A DNA stretch of 64,000 nt. Origin: Natranaerobius thermophilus JW/NM-WN-LF (GTDB lineage: Bacteria > Bacillota > Natranaerobiia > Natranaerobiales > Natranaerobiaceae). Positions 36,368-45,443 of this stretch are shown here, in pieces; the first letter of the stretch is position 1; each line of letters opens with the position of its first letter. Under the pieces are notes generated by a model, which worked only from the letters and a program-made list of their open reading frames with translations, was not told where the DNA came from and made no database searches. The position numbers and the translations under genes were made by a program. The stretch covers positions 2,562,001 through 2,626,000 of the forward strand of contig NC_010718.1 of NCBI RefSeq assembly GCF_000020005.1, read 5' to 3'.

Positions 36368-36556
36368 GATATTATTAAAGATATAGAAGAAGATTACAAT
36401 TTTGATGTTTTATTCGATAAAGATTTTAAAACTAGTGAAACTTTGAATATTGAAGCTGTTCCTACCACTGTTTTTATAAAAGACAATGAAATAATTGATA
36501 AAAAATCTAGGGTACTAGAAATTGACGATTTTAATGAAGTTTTGAATGATTCATAA
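36368..36556 (+). pseudogene. C-terminal remnant of a thioredoxin-like protein
   Basis: An open frame of 62 codons without a start codon, ending at TAA 36554. Translation contains EAVPTTVFIKDNEI, the cis-proline strand of the thioredoxin fold, and a C-terminal helix. An in-frame stop lies immediately upstream (36365) and no CxxC motif is present, so the N-terminal half has been lost, probably through the IS110 insertion or later decay. Confidence 0.65.
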
Positions 36557-36574
36557 AACTCACCTAAAAAATTA

Positions 36575-38489
36575 ATCGAGTAGGAGGTAGATAATTATTT
36601 TATCTACCGACCTCTCACACCACCGAGCAAACCGTTCGGTACACGGCGGTTCCTAGTTTACGCTTTAACTTGTCGATAATATTCCGAAAAGAATAGGAAA
36701 CCAAATCCTTTGATTACATCATTTCCAAGGGATTTGGATAAGACGGGGCTATTGGAAATTCTCCAGTAGCCCTTTCTTGTGTTTGCATATTCCCATGCTT
36801 TGTATTTATTGGCTCCAAAGAACTTGAGCATTTTAAATTTTGTTCTCACTTTCTTCCATTGTTTCCAGTAAATCATGCGAATACGCCTTCTCATCCAACT
36901 GTCAGTATTTATTAACAGATTCTTCATATCAGCTGGTTTAAAGTAGTTAACCCAACCCATAATGTATCGGCTAAGTTTCTTTGCTCTGGCTTCGTTGCTT
37001 ATTCCATAACTTCTAGATGTGAGTTCTTTTATTCTCGTTCTCATCTTTGTAACTGATTTAAGATGAACTCTTAATCTGGCTTTTCCTTTATGTCTGTAAA
37101 AGCCAAACCCAAGAAATCTTACCTTTCCTACATAGGCAACTACAGTTTTATCTTTATTTACTTTGAGAAATAGTTTATTTTCGATGAAGGGTAGTATGTT
37201 CTTCAAGGTGCGTCCGGCACTTCTTCTGCTTTTACAAAAGATTAGCAGGTCGTCCGCATAGCGGACGAATTCGTGCCCCCTTTTCTCAAGTTCTTTATCC
37301 AATTCGTGGAGCATTATGTTACTGAGGATAGGGCTAAGAGGCCCGCCCTGGGGCACGCCAACTTCTGTATCCTTATAGGTGTGTTTGATCATTACTCCTG
37401 CTCTTAGATATTTGTTGATAAGAGATATTACTCGACCGTCTTTTATTGTCTTAGATAGCACTTCTATCAATTTGCTCTGGTTTACTGTGTCAAAGTATTT
37501 CTCCAAGTCCATATCTACTACATATTTGTATCCTTCATTTATGTTTTGTTGACTTTTCTTAATTGCATCATGAGTACTGCGTCCAGGGCGAAAACCATAG
37601 CTGTTATCTGAGAATTGCTCCTCATATATTGGAGATAGTACTTGGGCTATTGCTTGTTGGATTACCCTGTCTACCACTGTAGGTATGCCTAATTTTCTTT
37701 TCTTCCCATCTTCTTTAGGTATCTCTACCCTTCTGACGGGATTAGGGCGGTATTTACCGTCCAGGACTCTTTGCCTGAGGTGGTCCCCGTTTTCTTTGAG
37801 ATATTGTAGAAGTTCATCTACTCCCATCCCATCAATCCCGTGAGAGCCTTTGTTGGATTTTATTTTCTTGAATGCTTTATTCATGTTGTCTCTATCCAAA
37901 ATTTCCTCTAGCAAATTCCCCTTCGACAAGTTTGCATTGGAGATGTTGTTTTCAGTTATCCTTAAAGAACTGTGCACTCCCGCATATCCTTCGTGTTCCG
38001 CACTATTCTTCTGCGGTGAGCCTTCTTTGCAGCTTTCGCCTGTCAGAAGTTGGCGGCACTTCATTCCTTTATTGGTAACAGTCATTTACTGATCTCCTCC
38101 TAGGTTCATCCCTTCCTTAATGATGTCGACCTCATCAAGTACTATGGAATCTGCTGACTTCTCATGACAAATCTTATTTCAACCGTGGTTCGAAGTTCAT
38201 CTTGCCACGTCCATGAGACCTCCCACGGTAAGACGATTAACTTTCATTCCATGTACCCACATCATTTACACTGGTATGTCCGTGTAGTTGATTGGACTTC
38301 GTTTTGTATTGCAAACTCATCCCATACCTTATGCCTGATGATGTTCGTGTGCCTTGGGTCGGAATTTTGCCTTAAGCTTCCTTCAGATCCCACCTCACGA
38401 TGGGCACCCTTGCTCTTGGCTAATGGTTGGTAACTACAAACCCCCATAGTGGACTTACACCACCTAGCTAATCGTCATGCATGGCGCAC
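36575..38489 (-). mobile_element. Bacterial class C group II intron
   Basis: The minus-strand 5' end reads GTGCGCC at 38489. The 3' end contains a domain V (about 36605-36650: AACCGCCGTGT...ACGGT...GGTGGTGTGAGAGG) and a domain VI hairpin (GGTAGATAA / TTATCTACC), ending in CTCCTACTCGAT at about 36575. It encodes a reverse transcriptase. It begins five bases after the gap terminator hairpin, the insertion habit of class C introns. About 1.9 kb; the last base is certain only to within one or two. Confidence 0.9.
36658..38085 (-). CDS. ltrA: Group II intron reverse transcriptase/maturase
   Basis: 475 residues. An RT domain with the YADD catalytic motif (RYADDLLIFC, near 285) and the preceding segments GIDGMGVDELL, KLGIPTVVDRVIQQA, NSYGFRPGRSTHDA and GVPQGGPLSPILSN; then the maturase domain X (ARAKKLSRYIMGWVNYFKP). 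It is shorter at the end than LtrA and I see no HNH endonuclease domain, which is normal for class C introns. Start ATG with AGGAGG at a loose 10-base spacing. It lies inside domain IV of the intron. Confidence 0.95.
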   Translation of the reverse strand: MTVTNKGMKCRQLLTGESCKEGSPQKNSAEHEGYAGVHSSLRITENNISNANLSKGNLLEEILDRDNMNKAFKKIKSNKGSHGIDGMGVDELLQYLKENGDHLRQRVLDGKYRPNPVRRVEIPKEDGKKRKLGIPTVVDRVIQQAIAQVLSPIYEEQFSDNSYGFRPGRSTHDAIKKSQQNINEGYKYVVDMDLEKYFDTVNQSKLIEVLSKTIKDGRVISLINKYLRAGVMIKHTYKDTEVGVPQGGPLSPILSNIMLHELDKELEKRGHEFVRYADDLLIFCKSRRSAGRTLKNILPFIENKLFLKVNKDKTVVAYVGKVRFLGFGFYRHKGKARLRVHLKSVTKMRTRIKELTSRSYGISNEARAKKLSRYIMGWVNYFKPADMKNLLINTDSWMRRRIRMIYWKQWKKVRTKFKMLKFFGANKYKAWEYANTRKGYWRISNSPVLSKSLGNDVIKGFGFLFFSEYYRQVKA

Positions 38490-38530
38490 AATAAGTAAGC
38501 GGCTAAGCCTATAGTTCCTTAGCCGCTTAC
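38490..38530 (-). terminator. Terminator of gap, target of the group II intron
   Basis: A perfect 13-bp stem (GTAAGCGGCTAAG / CTTAGCCGCTTAC) with a 10-nt loop, followed by TTATT and then directly by the intron's GTGCGCC. On the other side of the intron the exon continues with TAATTTTTT, so the terminator's U-run has been split by the insertion. Confidence 0.93.
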
Positions 38531-38555
38531 ACATGTTTAAAGAGTATCCACTTAA

Positions 38556-39557
38556 CTATGATTTTTGGCTAATATACGAACAAAGATCTACGGTTCGCTC
38601 GGAATATCCCCATTCATTATCGTACCAGGCAATCACCTTGACCATATTATCGTCTACCATGCCAGTACTGAGACCATCAATTATTGTTGAATGAGGATTC
38701 CCTGTATAATCAGCAGATACCAGTGGAAGATCGGTGTAATCTAAAATCCCTTTCAATTTCGATTGGGAAGCTTCCCTAAATGCTTCATTAATTTCTTCCT
38801 TACTGGTATTTTTGTTAAGATTAGCTACTAAGTCCACAGTAGATACCGTGGGAGTAGGCACTCTAAAGGCCATTCCATCTAATCTTCCTTCTAAATGTGG
38901 GAGTACTTTAGAAACGGCCTTGGCAGCTCCTGTAGTTGTAGGGATAATTGACAAGTTAGCTGCTCTGGCTCTTCGGATATCTTTATGCGAGCCATCAAGA
39001 AGCTGCTGATCCATGGTATAAGAATGAACAGTTGTCATCATTCCCTTGGAAACCCCGAAATTTTCATCCAAGACCTTTACCAAAGGTGCTAAACAATTAG
39101 TAGTACATGATGCATTGGAAAGTACAAAGTGCCGATCAGGGTCAAAGTTTTGTTCATTAACTCCCATAACTACTGTTAGATCCTCGTTTTTGCCGGGAGC
39201 ACTAATAACTACACGCTTGACTTTGTCCCCTAAATGTTTTTGGGCATCGTTCCTGTCTCTAAATTTCCCTGTAGCCTCGATTACCACTTCCACATCGTAA
39301 TCATCCCAATTTAGATTTTCTGGATTTCTATCTCCTAAAAGATTTATTTTATTATCACCAACCATTAAGTAATCCTTACCAGGAGTTACATCTTCAGATA
39401 ATTCACCATAAAGGGAATCGTATTTTAGTAAGTGTGCCAGTAATTCTGGATCCCGATCACTATTTACTGCCACTACTTCTACATCTTCTCTATAATGGGC
39501 AATTCTAATTACGGCTCTTGCTATTCTACCAAAGCCGTTTACACCTATTTTAACCAT
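38556..39557 (-). CDS. gap: Glyceraldehyde-3-phosphate dehydrogenase (type I)
   Basis: Glycolytic enzyme, 333 residues. NAD-binding NGFGRIARAVIR near residues 7-18; active-site Cys151 in SNASCTTNCLAP; WYDNEWGYS near the C-terminus. The residues after the second strand read VNSDRDPE, so cofactor choice is not obvious. Start ATG with AAGGAGG upstream. The gene stands alone rather than with pgk/tpi. Transcription ends at the hairpin at 38490-38530. Confidence 0.97.
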   Translation of the reverse strand: MVKIGVNGFGRIARAVIRIAHYREDVEVVAVNSDRDPELLAHLLKYDSLYGELSEDVTPGKDYLMVGDNKINLLGDRNPENLNWDDYDVEVVIEATGKFRDRNDAQKHLGDKVKRVVISAPGKNEDLTVVMGVNEQNFDPDRHFVLSNASCTTNCLAPLVKVLDENFGVSKGMMTTVHSYTMDQQLLDGSHKDIRRARAANLSIIPTTTGAAKAVSKVLPHLEGRLDGMAFRVPTPTVSTVDLVANLNKNTSKEEINEAFREASQSKLKGILDYTDLPLVSADYTGNPHSTIIDGLSTGMVDDNMVKVIAWYDNEWGYSERTVDLCSYISQKS

Positions 39558-40121
39558 AATGAGCTACCTCCTTATTTTAATAAAATATTTTTGAAATTGT
39601 TCTTACCCTTAAAAACCTTTTATTCAATGGCGACAGCCTGATAAAGAAATGTTATAATGGCATTTAGTTATTGATTTTGACAAATATTTTTTTAGTGAAA
39701 TTATTATGTATCCAAATCAAATCCGATCAAAGCTTATACTAAGGGACATAAAATGACCCGGAGGGACTAATATCGTCCCAGTCAGGTTAAAAAAATGAAC
39801 ACTTTTCAATTAATATAATAATACACTTTAAAAGTTTCATCAAGGATGAGATTATCAAAAATGTCGGACTAAGAATTCATATCTAGAAAAAGACTTTTTC
39901 GCTCTGTACACACCATAGGGAAAGTCGCAGATTAAAAATCTGCGACTTTCTTGTTAATAACATCTTGTTTACCTAGCTTAACTAAAAACAGACATTGTCC
40001 CTTAACAGTGAAATTTGTCCCACAGATATAACAGCCTCTTGTCCATAAGTACAACTATACATGAGAAAGTCCACCTTCAATCGTTTTTTGGTGACATTTA
40101 TAATAGCTATGAAATGAATTT
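39558..40121. other. Gap with hairpin and inverted repeats, no gene seen
   Basis: About 560 bp without a credible open frame. It holds a perfect 13-bp hairpin (39921-39949) and a TAAGGGACA (39740-39748) / TGTCCCTTA (39996-40004) inverted pair that might delimit a small mobile element. A short GGGAC...GTCCC hairpin occurs near 39763-39781. Confidence 0.5.
39921..39949. terminator. Strong hairpin, possible terminator
   Basis: AAAGTCGCAGATT and its exact complement separated by AAA. On the plus strand it is followed by CTTGTT, on the minus strand by CCCTATGG; neither is a clean U-run. It is about 170 bp past the PucR-type gene stop (minus). Confidence 0.5.
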
Positions 40122-41768
40122 CTACGTAGCTTTTCTCAAATACTCAAGAATTAATAAAGATAGCTGCAAGTGAAAGATGGTCTGACTATTCTCCAGGTTC
40201 AGTTCCGTCATATCAATAATTTTGCTAATCCTATTCCTCATGGTATTTCTGTGGATGTATAGCTTTTCTGCAGCTTCATTGATATTTTGATTAGTATTTA
40301 AGTATTCCTGAAGACATCTTAAATAAGCAGTCCCATTTTCCTGATCATAGAATTGCAATTCTATCACTCCACTATGACAGTAATCCATCAGATCTGTCTG
40401 TCCGTTAAAAGTGCTAATTAAATCATAGGGTTTATAACTTTCGTAAAACAATAATTTATCAGTATCCTGATTCATATTTGCACTGCTATCCTTTTTACCC
40501 TTAAGTAGTAACTGGCCAAACTCCAATGTGTTTTTAACTTTTAAAAACTGCCTTTTAAACTCCATTATACTGCTAAATTTATCACTAACTGCTGCCCACA
40601 AACCATTATTTTCTAAAAAATTTATCAACTTATCTAAAATCTCTTTTCCCATTTTTTCTTCAGGCAAGTCAAGTAGCACTAGCAAATAATCCTGATAATA
40701 TATGGCTTTGCAGTGTGGAAACATGGTTTTTACCTGTTCTCTGTAGTAGTCCACACAGTAATGATTGGGAAGATTTTGGCCTAAGGAGATAGCTATTAAA
40801 TACAAGTTTTCTCCAAAGGAACACGGGGTATTTTGAACCCTAGCCCTTACAGTTTGTTCACTTGAAATATTATCATCCAGTAAATCTAGGAGTAGGTTTT
40901 CGTACATAAGACCTGTCGAATTCTTATAATAATCATGTTTTTTCATTTCCTCGGCTAAGACATTACTTAACTGACTGATTAGCTTACTATCTTCTTTGGA
41001 AAAAGATCCTTCATCCTCAAATATTATTACATATCCAGCTATTTTATCTTTAATTTTAATATTTTTCACCATTTTTAATCCCTGACTGGCTTCACAGGTG
41101 ATCAATTGTGGAGTGTTATTTTTGTTAAGTTTTTGCAAGGTTTGATTGTGCTTAACGGTCTGGATAAATTCATAGCTGCAGTACCCATTGGCAATATAAT
41201 TGTTCCACAAAGGATCTTGAACAGGTCGGTTCTCCGAATGAGCCAAAACTTTAAAGCTGGAATCAATTAACACTATGGGCTTGTTTAGTATTTTGGTACC
41301 TATTTTAACAACATACTTAAGGCCCCGACCTTTTATTAGAGAATTAAGTAGCTCTGCCGAGTTATTCATCATTTTATAGTTTCCAATGAAAAGATCCTGA
41401 ATGAAATTAAAAATTTCCCCACTAATGTCCTGCTTTTCCTTAGAGTGAACTATAATTATATTTGTGTTATCGGTCTTTTCAATCCTTTGCAGACTCTGAG
41501 CATCTTCCCGGAAACGGAAATCCTCCTGCCGTTCTTCACCATCCCCCCTGCTGATCAGAAGCAGATTAGTGTTATCCGGCAGTTTTGAAGCTTGTTCCAG
41601 TGTATTAATGTCCCCTATGTACAGGACATGTTCCTGGTAATCGGTTCCATTGGGATCTATAAATTTTATTCCGCAAATTTCTCTGGGTGTTTCCAAATGG
41701 CTCCAAAGCCCATTGTCTGAAAATTCTTTTGCAAGTGCATTATAAACAGTCTCAAAAGTCAATTCCAC
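40122..41768 (-). CDS. PucR/CdaR-type transcriptional regulator
   Basis: About 548 residues. An N-terminal purine-catabolism-regulator-like domain (about 1-120), a GAF-like middle (PIVLIDSSFKVLAHSENRP), and a C-terminal PucR helix-turn-helix (LNTNQNINEAAEKLYIHRNT). The frame extends to 41858, but AGGAGGGAGGGGG just before the GTG at 41768 marks the start. It is divergent from the old-yellow-enzyme gene, with 138 bp between the starts, so it probably controls the oxidoreductase pair. The inducer is unknown. Confidence 0.85.
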   Translation of the reverse strand: MELTFETVYNALAKEFSDNGLWSHLETPREICGIKFIDPNGTDYQEHVLYIGDINTLEQASKLPDNTNLLLISRGDGEERQEDFRFREDAQSLQRIEKTDNTNIIIVHSKEKQDISGEIFNFIQDLFIGNYKMMNNSAELLNSLIKGRGLKYVVKIGTKILNKPIVLIDSSFKVLAHSENRPVQDPLWNNYIANGYCSYEFIQTVKHNQTLQKLNKNNTPQLITCEASQGLKMVKNIKIKDKIAGYVIIFEDEGSFSKEDSKLISQLSNVLAEEMKKHDYYKNSTGLMYENLLLDLLDDNISSEQTVRARVQNTPCSFGENLYLIAISLGQNLPNHYCVDYYREQVKTMFPHCKAIYYQDYLLVLLDLPEEKMGKEILDKLINFLENNGLWAAVSDKFSSIMEFKRQFLKVKNTLEFGQLLLKGKKDSSANMNQDTDKLLFYESYKPYDLISTFNGQTDLMDYCHSGVIELQFYDQENGTAYLRCLQEYLNTNQNINEAAEKLYIHRNTMRNRISKIIDMTELNLENSQTIFHLQLSLLILEYLRKAT

Positions 41769-41906
41769 AAATATTTCCCCCTCCCTCCTTTCATTATAAT
41801 GCACTATGCACATTTTATCCACCAATTCTTGTTTGTTTGTACATGTGAAAACCTGCACTAATTTGCTAATATTAGTTTAAAAGCTAGTAAGAAGGAGTGA
41901 ATAAGA

Positions 41907-43847
41907 ATGGTTTATAATGAATTATTTCAAAGAGGAAGAATTGGAAAGTTAACTATCAAAAATCGAACAGTCATGCCTGCCATGGGAACTTCCCTGGCGG
42001 AACCAACAGGTGAGCCTTCAGAAGAGATGATTAAGTATTATGAAGAACGGGCAAAAAATGGCTGTGGTTTAATAATCACCGAGATTACTAGAGTAGATGA
42101 AGATTACGGAGTCGGGACTGCCAATCAGCTATCAGCTACAAGTCCACAGCACATTCCGGGTCTGGAAAAACTGGCAAGAAGGGTACAAATCCACGATTCC
42201 AAATTATTTGTACAGCTTCATCATCCTGGTCGCCAGGGGCATGCTAGATTAATTGGCGACAAACAGATAATCGCTCCCAGTGAATTAGAATGTCAGGTCA
42301 CCAAAGAAAAACCTCGAGCCATGACTACAGAAGAAGCGGAAGGTCTGGTTAAAAAATTCGTTAAAGGAGCTGTCATATCTCAAAAGGCAGGAGTAGATGG
42401 AGTGGAAATCCACGGGGCTCACGGGTATCTGATCAATCAATTCTTAAGCCCTTATACCAACAGGCGAACAGATAAGTATGGAGGCAACTTCGAAAATAGA
42501 ATGCGCTTCCTCACGGAAATTATTGTTGGTATTAAGTATATGTGCGGAAATGACTTTCCCATCAGTGTGCGTTTAAGTGCCGATGAATTCAATCCCAAAG
42601 GTATCGATTTGCAAGAAGGTACTAAAATCGCTAAATACCTGGAAAGTATCGGAGTTGACGCCATTAATGTCAGCTGTGGAAGCTATGAAACTGGTACTAC
42701 AATAATTGAACCAAATGCCTTCCAACAGGGCTGGAAAAAACATTTGGCTGCTAAAATCAGGCTCAAACTAAATATACCTGTTATAGCTGTCAATAACATC
42801 AAAGAACCACAAATTGCAGAACAAATGCTGTCAGATCAAGTTTGTGATTTTGTCGGCCTGGGAAGATCCCAGCTTGCTGATCCCCAGTGGATCTATAAGG
42901 CATATCAAGGTAAAGATGAGATGATAAGACCTTGTATTTCGTGCCTATATTGCATTGAACAACTTATGGGAGGGAGAAAATTCAAGTGTTCCGTTAACCC
43001 CTATCTGGGAAGAGAACAAGAGTTTAGCCAGTTAACAGTTGATGGCCAAGGAGATACGGTAGCTATAATAGGAGGAGGACCCGCCGGAATGGTGGCAGCA
43101 GAAACCCTGGCTTTGAGAGGATTTACACCGGTCATTTTCGAAAAGGAACAAGAACTTGGAGGTACCTTACTGACTGCAGACAAAACACCACACAAAGAAC
43201 AAATCACCCGATACGTCAAGTATATGGAAAAAAGACTGACAGAACTTAATGTAAAGTTGAATCTAGGTCAGGAAGCTACAGTAGATACTATCAAAGCACT
43301 GTCACCAAAAGCCGTCTTTGTCGCTGCCGGAGCTAATCCCATTGTACCAAAGGATATATCCGGTATAGATAAGGATCATGTTTACACTGTCTTTGATGTA
43401 TTGAAAGGTGAAGTAGAATTAACAAATCAGCATGTTGCCGTTATTGGTTCTGGACTCACCGGACTTGAAACTGCCGAACTCCTCGGACAACAGGGCAATA
43501 AAATTTCCGTCGTTGAAATGGCCAAAGAAATTGGACCAAGTGTATATCGCAATATTTTAGCAGATATAACCGGTAGATTGAAACACTATGATGTAAACTA
43601 CATGCCCCTACAGCAATTGAAAAAAGTCACCGATAATAGCATCATTACCTTGGACAGACAGAAATCTACTTTGGCAGAACTCGAAGTCGATGCCGTAGTC
43701 CTGGCTTTAGGAGTTACTCCAAACACAAAACTTGCCGAAGAGTTTTATCAATCCTTTGAAAACTGTTATTACATTGGTGACATTGTAGAAGCTGCTAGAA
43801 TTCCAGAAGCTGTGAGAGACGGCTTGGAAAAAGGAAGTATCTTATAA
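41907..43847 (+). CDS. NADH:flavin oxidoreductase of the 2,4-dienoyl-CoA reductase type
   Basis: 646 residues with an N-terminal FMN-binding TIM barrel (about 1-340; GVEIHGAHGYLINQFLSP signature with substrate-binding HGAH), a cysteine cluster near 345-365 (CISCLYC then KCSVNP) for a [4Fe-4S] centre, and a C-terminal FAD/NAD(P)H domain (AIIGGGPAGMVAAE near 390; AVIGSGLTGLETAE). Such enzymes reduce activated double bonds in fatty acyl, steroid or aromatic compounds. Downstream is an SDR gene, 95 bp away, so a two-step redox conversion is plausible. Substrate unknown. Confidence 0.92.
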   Translation: MVYNELFQRGRIGKLTIKNRTVMPAMGTSLAEPTGEPSEEMIKYYEERAKNGCGLIITEITRVDEDYGVGTANQLSATSPQHIPGLEKLARRVQIHDSKLFVQLHHPGRQGHARLIGDKQIIAPSELECQVTKEKPRAMTTEEAEGLVKKFVKGAVISQKAGVDGVEIHGAHGYLINQFLSPYTNRRTDKYGGNFENRMRFLTEIIVGIKYMCGNDFPISVRLSADEFNPKGIDLQEGTKIAKYLESIGVDAINVSCGSYETGTTIIEPNAFQQGWKKHLAAKIRLKLNIPVIAVNNIKEPQIAEQMLSDQVCDFVGLGRSQLADPQWIYKAYQGKDEMIRPCISCLYCIEQLMGGRKFKCSVNPYLGREQEFSQLTVDGQGDTVAIIGGGPAGMVAAETLALRGFTPVIFEKEQELGGTLLTADKTPHKEQITRYVKYMEKRLTELNVKLNLGQEATVDTIKALSPKAVFVAAGANPIVPKDISGIDKDHVYTVFDVLKGEVELTNQHVAVIGSGLTGLETAELLGQQGNKISVVEMAKEIGPSVYRNILADITGRLKHYDVNYMPLQQLKKVTDNSIITLDRQKSTLAELEVDAVVLALGVTPNTKLAEEFYQSFENCYYIGDIVEAARIPEAVRDGLEKGSIL

Positions 43848-43942
43848 ACTGTTGGTATCACCGGTATCAATACAAGTTTGAAAATTTGTGAATTTGAAAC
43901 TGATTTTTTTGACTTTGACTAACTGATTAGGGAGGGTTAGAA

Positions 43943-44800
43943 ATGAAAGAATTCAAAAATAAGGTGGCGGTTATCACGGGGGCGGCCAATGGAATTGGTA
44001 AAGAACTGGCCTATGAAAGTGCCCGAAGAGAAATGAAGGTGGTACTGGTTGACATAGATGAAACTAATCTTAAAAAGGTTGAACAGGAGCTATCAGATAT
44101 GGGCACCCAGGTCCTGTCTATAACAGCTGATGTCACGTTATATGAAAATGTAGAACGAGTAAAAGACGAAACTTTAAATAAGTTCGGACAGGTTGATTTG
44201 CTATTCAATAATGCAGGTGTGGTAGTTTCTGGTCCTGTTTGGGAAATGCCAACTAAGGAATGGGATTACATTACCGCTTCAAATATTCATAGCGTCATAT
44301 ATGGAATGAAAGCTTTTATACCTGTAATGATGGAACAGGGAACGGATTGTCATATAGTGAATACAGCTTCAGTGGCGGGACTGCTTTCCACCCCGGGAAT
44401 GCCAGCTTATCATATGTCTAAATTTGCTAATGTAGGACTAACAGAAGCAACAAATCACCAGTTACGGGCAATGAATTCCAATATAAAAATGTCTGTTTAT
44501 TGCCCGGGCTTTATTCAAACAGATCTACACAATTGTGATGATAGAAGGCCACAACGATTTGCTATAGATCCCGATGAACCATATTATCAAAGCACTAGCT
44601 ACATGCTGGGCCGAGAAAAGGCCAGGTATGTAATTGAAACAGGTATACCATCAGATTCTGTGGGATTAGCTGTATTTACAGCTATTGAAGAAGAACGGTT
44701 CTATATCCTTACCCATCCTCAATATAACAGCGTAATTGGCAAAAGGATTAAAGACATGCTAGAAGGAATAGAACCTGATCCATCTATGTTTATTAGATAA
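43943..44800 (+). CDS. Short-chain dehydrogenase/reductase
   Basis: 285 residues, classical SDR fold. The nucleotide-binding motif GAANGIGK lies near residue 13, NNAG near residue 89, the catalytic Ser near 142 (NTASVAG) and YHMSK near 155. D37 after the second strand (VLVDID) favours NAD(H). The C-terminus is longer than the minimal SDR. Start ATG with GGAGGG upstream. Likely co-transcribed with the flavin oxidoreductase and followed by a terminator. Confidence 0.93.
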   Translation: MKEFKNKVAVITGAANGIGKELAYESARREMKVVLVDIDETNLKKVEQELSDMGTQVLSITADVTLYENVERVKDETLNKFGQVDLLFNNAGVVVSGPVWEMPTKEWDYITASNIHSVIYGMKAFIPVMMEQGTDCHIVNTASVAGLLSTPGMPAYHMSKFANVGLTEATNHQLRAMNSNIKMSVYCPGFIQTDLHNCDDRRPQRFAIDPDEPYYQSTSYMLGREKARYVIETGIPSDSVGLAVFTAIEEERFYILTHPQYNSVIGKRIKDMLEGIEPDPSMFIR

Positions 44801-44852
44801 CATTTGATGTAATAGTATAACAAAGTTATTAAATAGACAGAACAGAGACAGT

Positions 44853-44891
44853 GGTAGGGGGACTTAAGCAGTACCCCCTACCTGTTTTTTG
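44853..44891 (+). terminator. Terminator after the SDR gene
   Basis: GGTAGGGGG / CCCCCTACC stem with a 12-nt loop, followed by TGTTTTTTG. Confidence 0.88.
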
Positions 44892-44901
44892 ATCAAAAAT
44901 T

Positions 44902-45195
44902 TTAACCCCAAATCACGTTAATAAATGTAATTAATACCGCCACCATTGAAATAAAAATTACAATCCACTCCTGCTGAATTTCTTTATTTTTATGTTTAGT
45001 TTTTTCCCCTTTTTCTTCCTGTTCAATCCAAGTTTCTAAGGCTCTAACTCTTTCAGACATGTCCACAATAGTTTCCCGAAGTTGATTATGCTTTTCAACT
45101 AAATTTTTGGTATTGTGAAGCTCTGTTCTTAGCTCCACTATACTGTTTTCAAGCTGTTTAATCTCCTGTTTTAATCTTTCAACGTTTTCCGTCAT
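44902..45195 (-). CDS. Small coiled-coil protein with C-terminal membrane anchor
   Basis: 97 residues: a long heptad-like helix (residues about 3-65, rich in Glu, Lys and Leu) and a C-terminal hydrophobic segment (WIVIFISMVAVLITFINVI). GGGGTGAT ahead of ATG 45195 supports this start over the ATG at 45213. The layout is like XhlA/holin-associated proteins, but no phage genes are nearby. Function unknown. Confidence 0.65.
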   Translation of the reverse strand: MTENVERLKQEIKQLENSIVELRTELHNTKNLVEKHNQLRETIVDMSERVRALETWIEQEEKGEKTKHKNKEIQQEWIVIFISMVAVLITFINVIWG

Positions 45196-45324
45196 TGCGG
45201 ATATCACCCCCATACGGGAAAACCATTAACTCCATGGCCCAAGCTTTCGTCATAATTATGCAGTCCTTATCCATGTTGACAAGTCTTGAGTACTTTTAAT
45301 GCTATAGGATTACTCATTGAGGAA

Positions 45325-45366
45325 GTCGTCACGCACTCATGTGACTTTAGTCATAAGAGGTTCACA
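45325..45366 (+). repeat. Dispersed hairpin repeat, copy 1
   Basis: About 42 bp beginning GTCGTCACGCACTC and ending AGAGGTTCACA, closely matching 48537-48577 and (reversed) 63782-63822. It lies between divergent genes. Confidence 0.75.
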
Positions 45367-45443
45367 AAGAAATTATAACATGGTAAATTAATAATATTGT
45401 GCAAGGCTATCAGGCAATTAGGCAATGACTGGGGTGAGTGGCT

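Noticed and set aside
44902-45195. Holin/XhlA as evidence for a prophage
   Set aside because: Only the general coiled-coil plus helix layout fits. No other phage gene is nearby.
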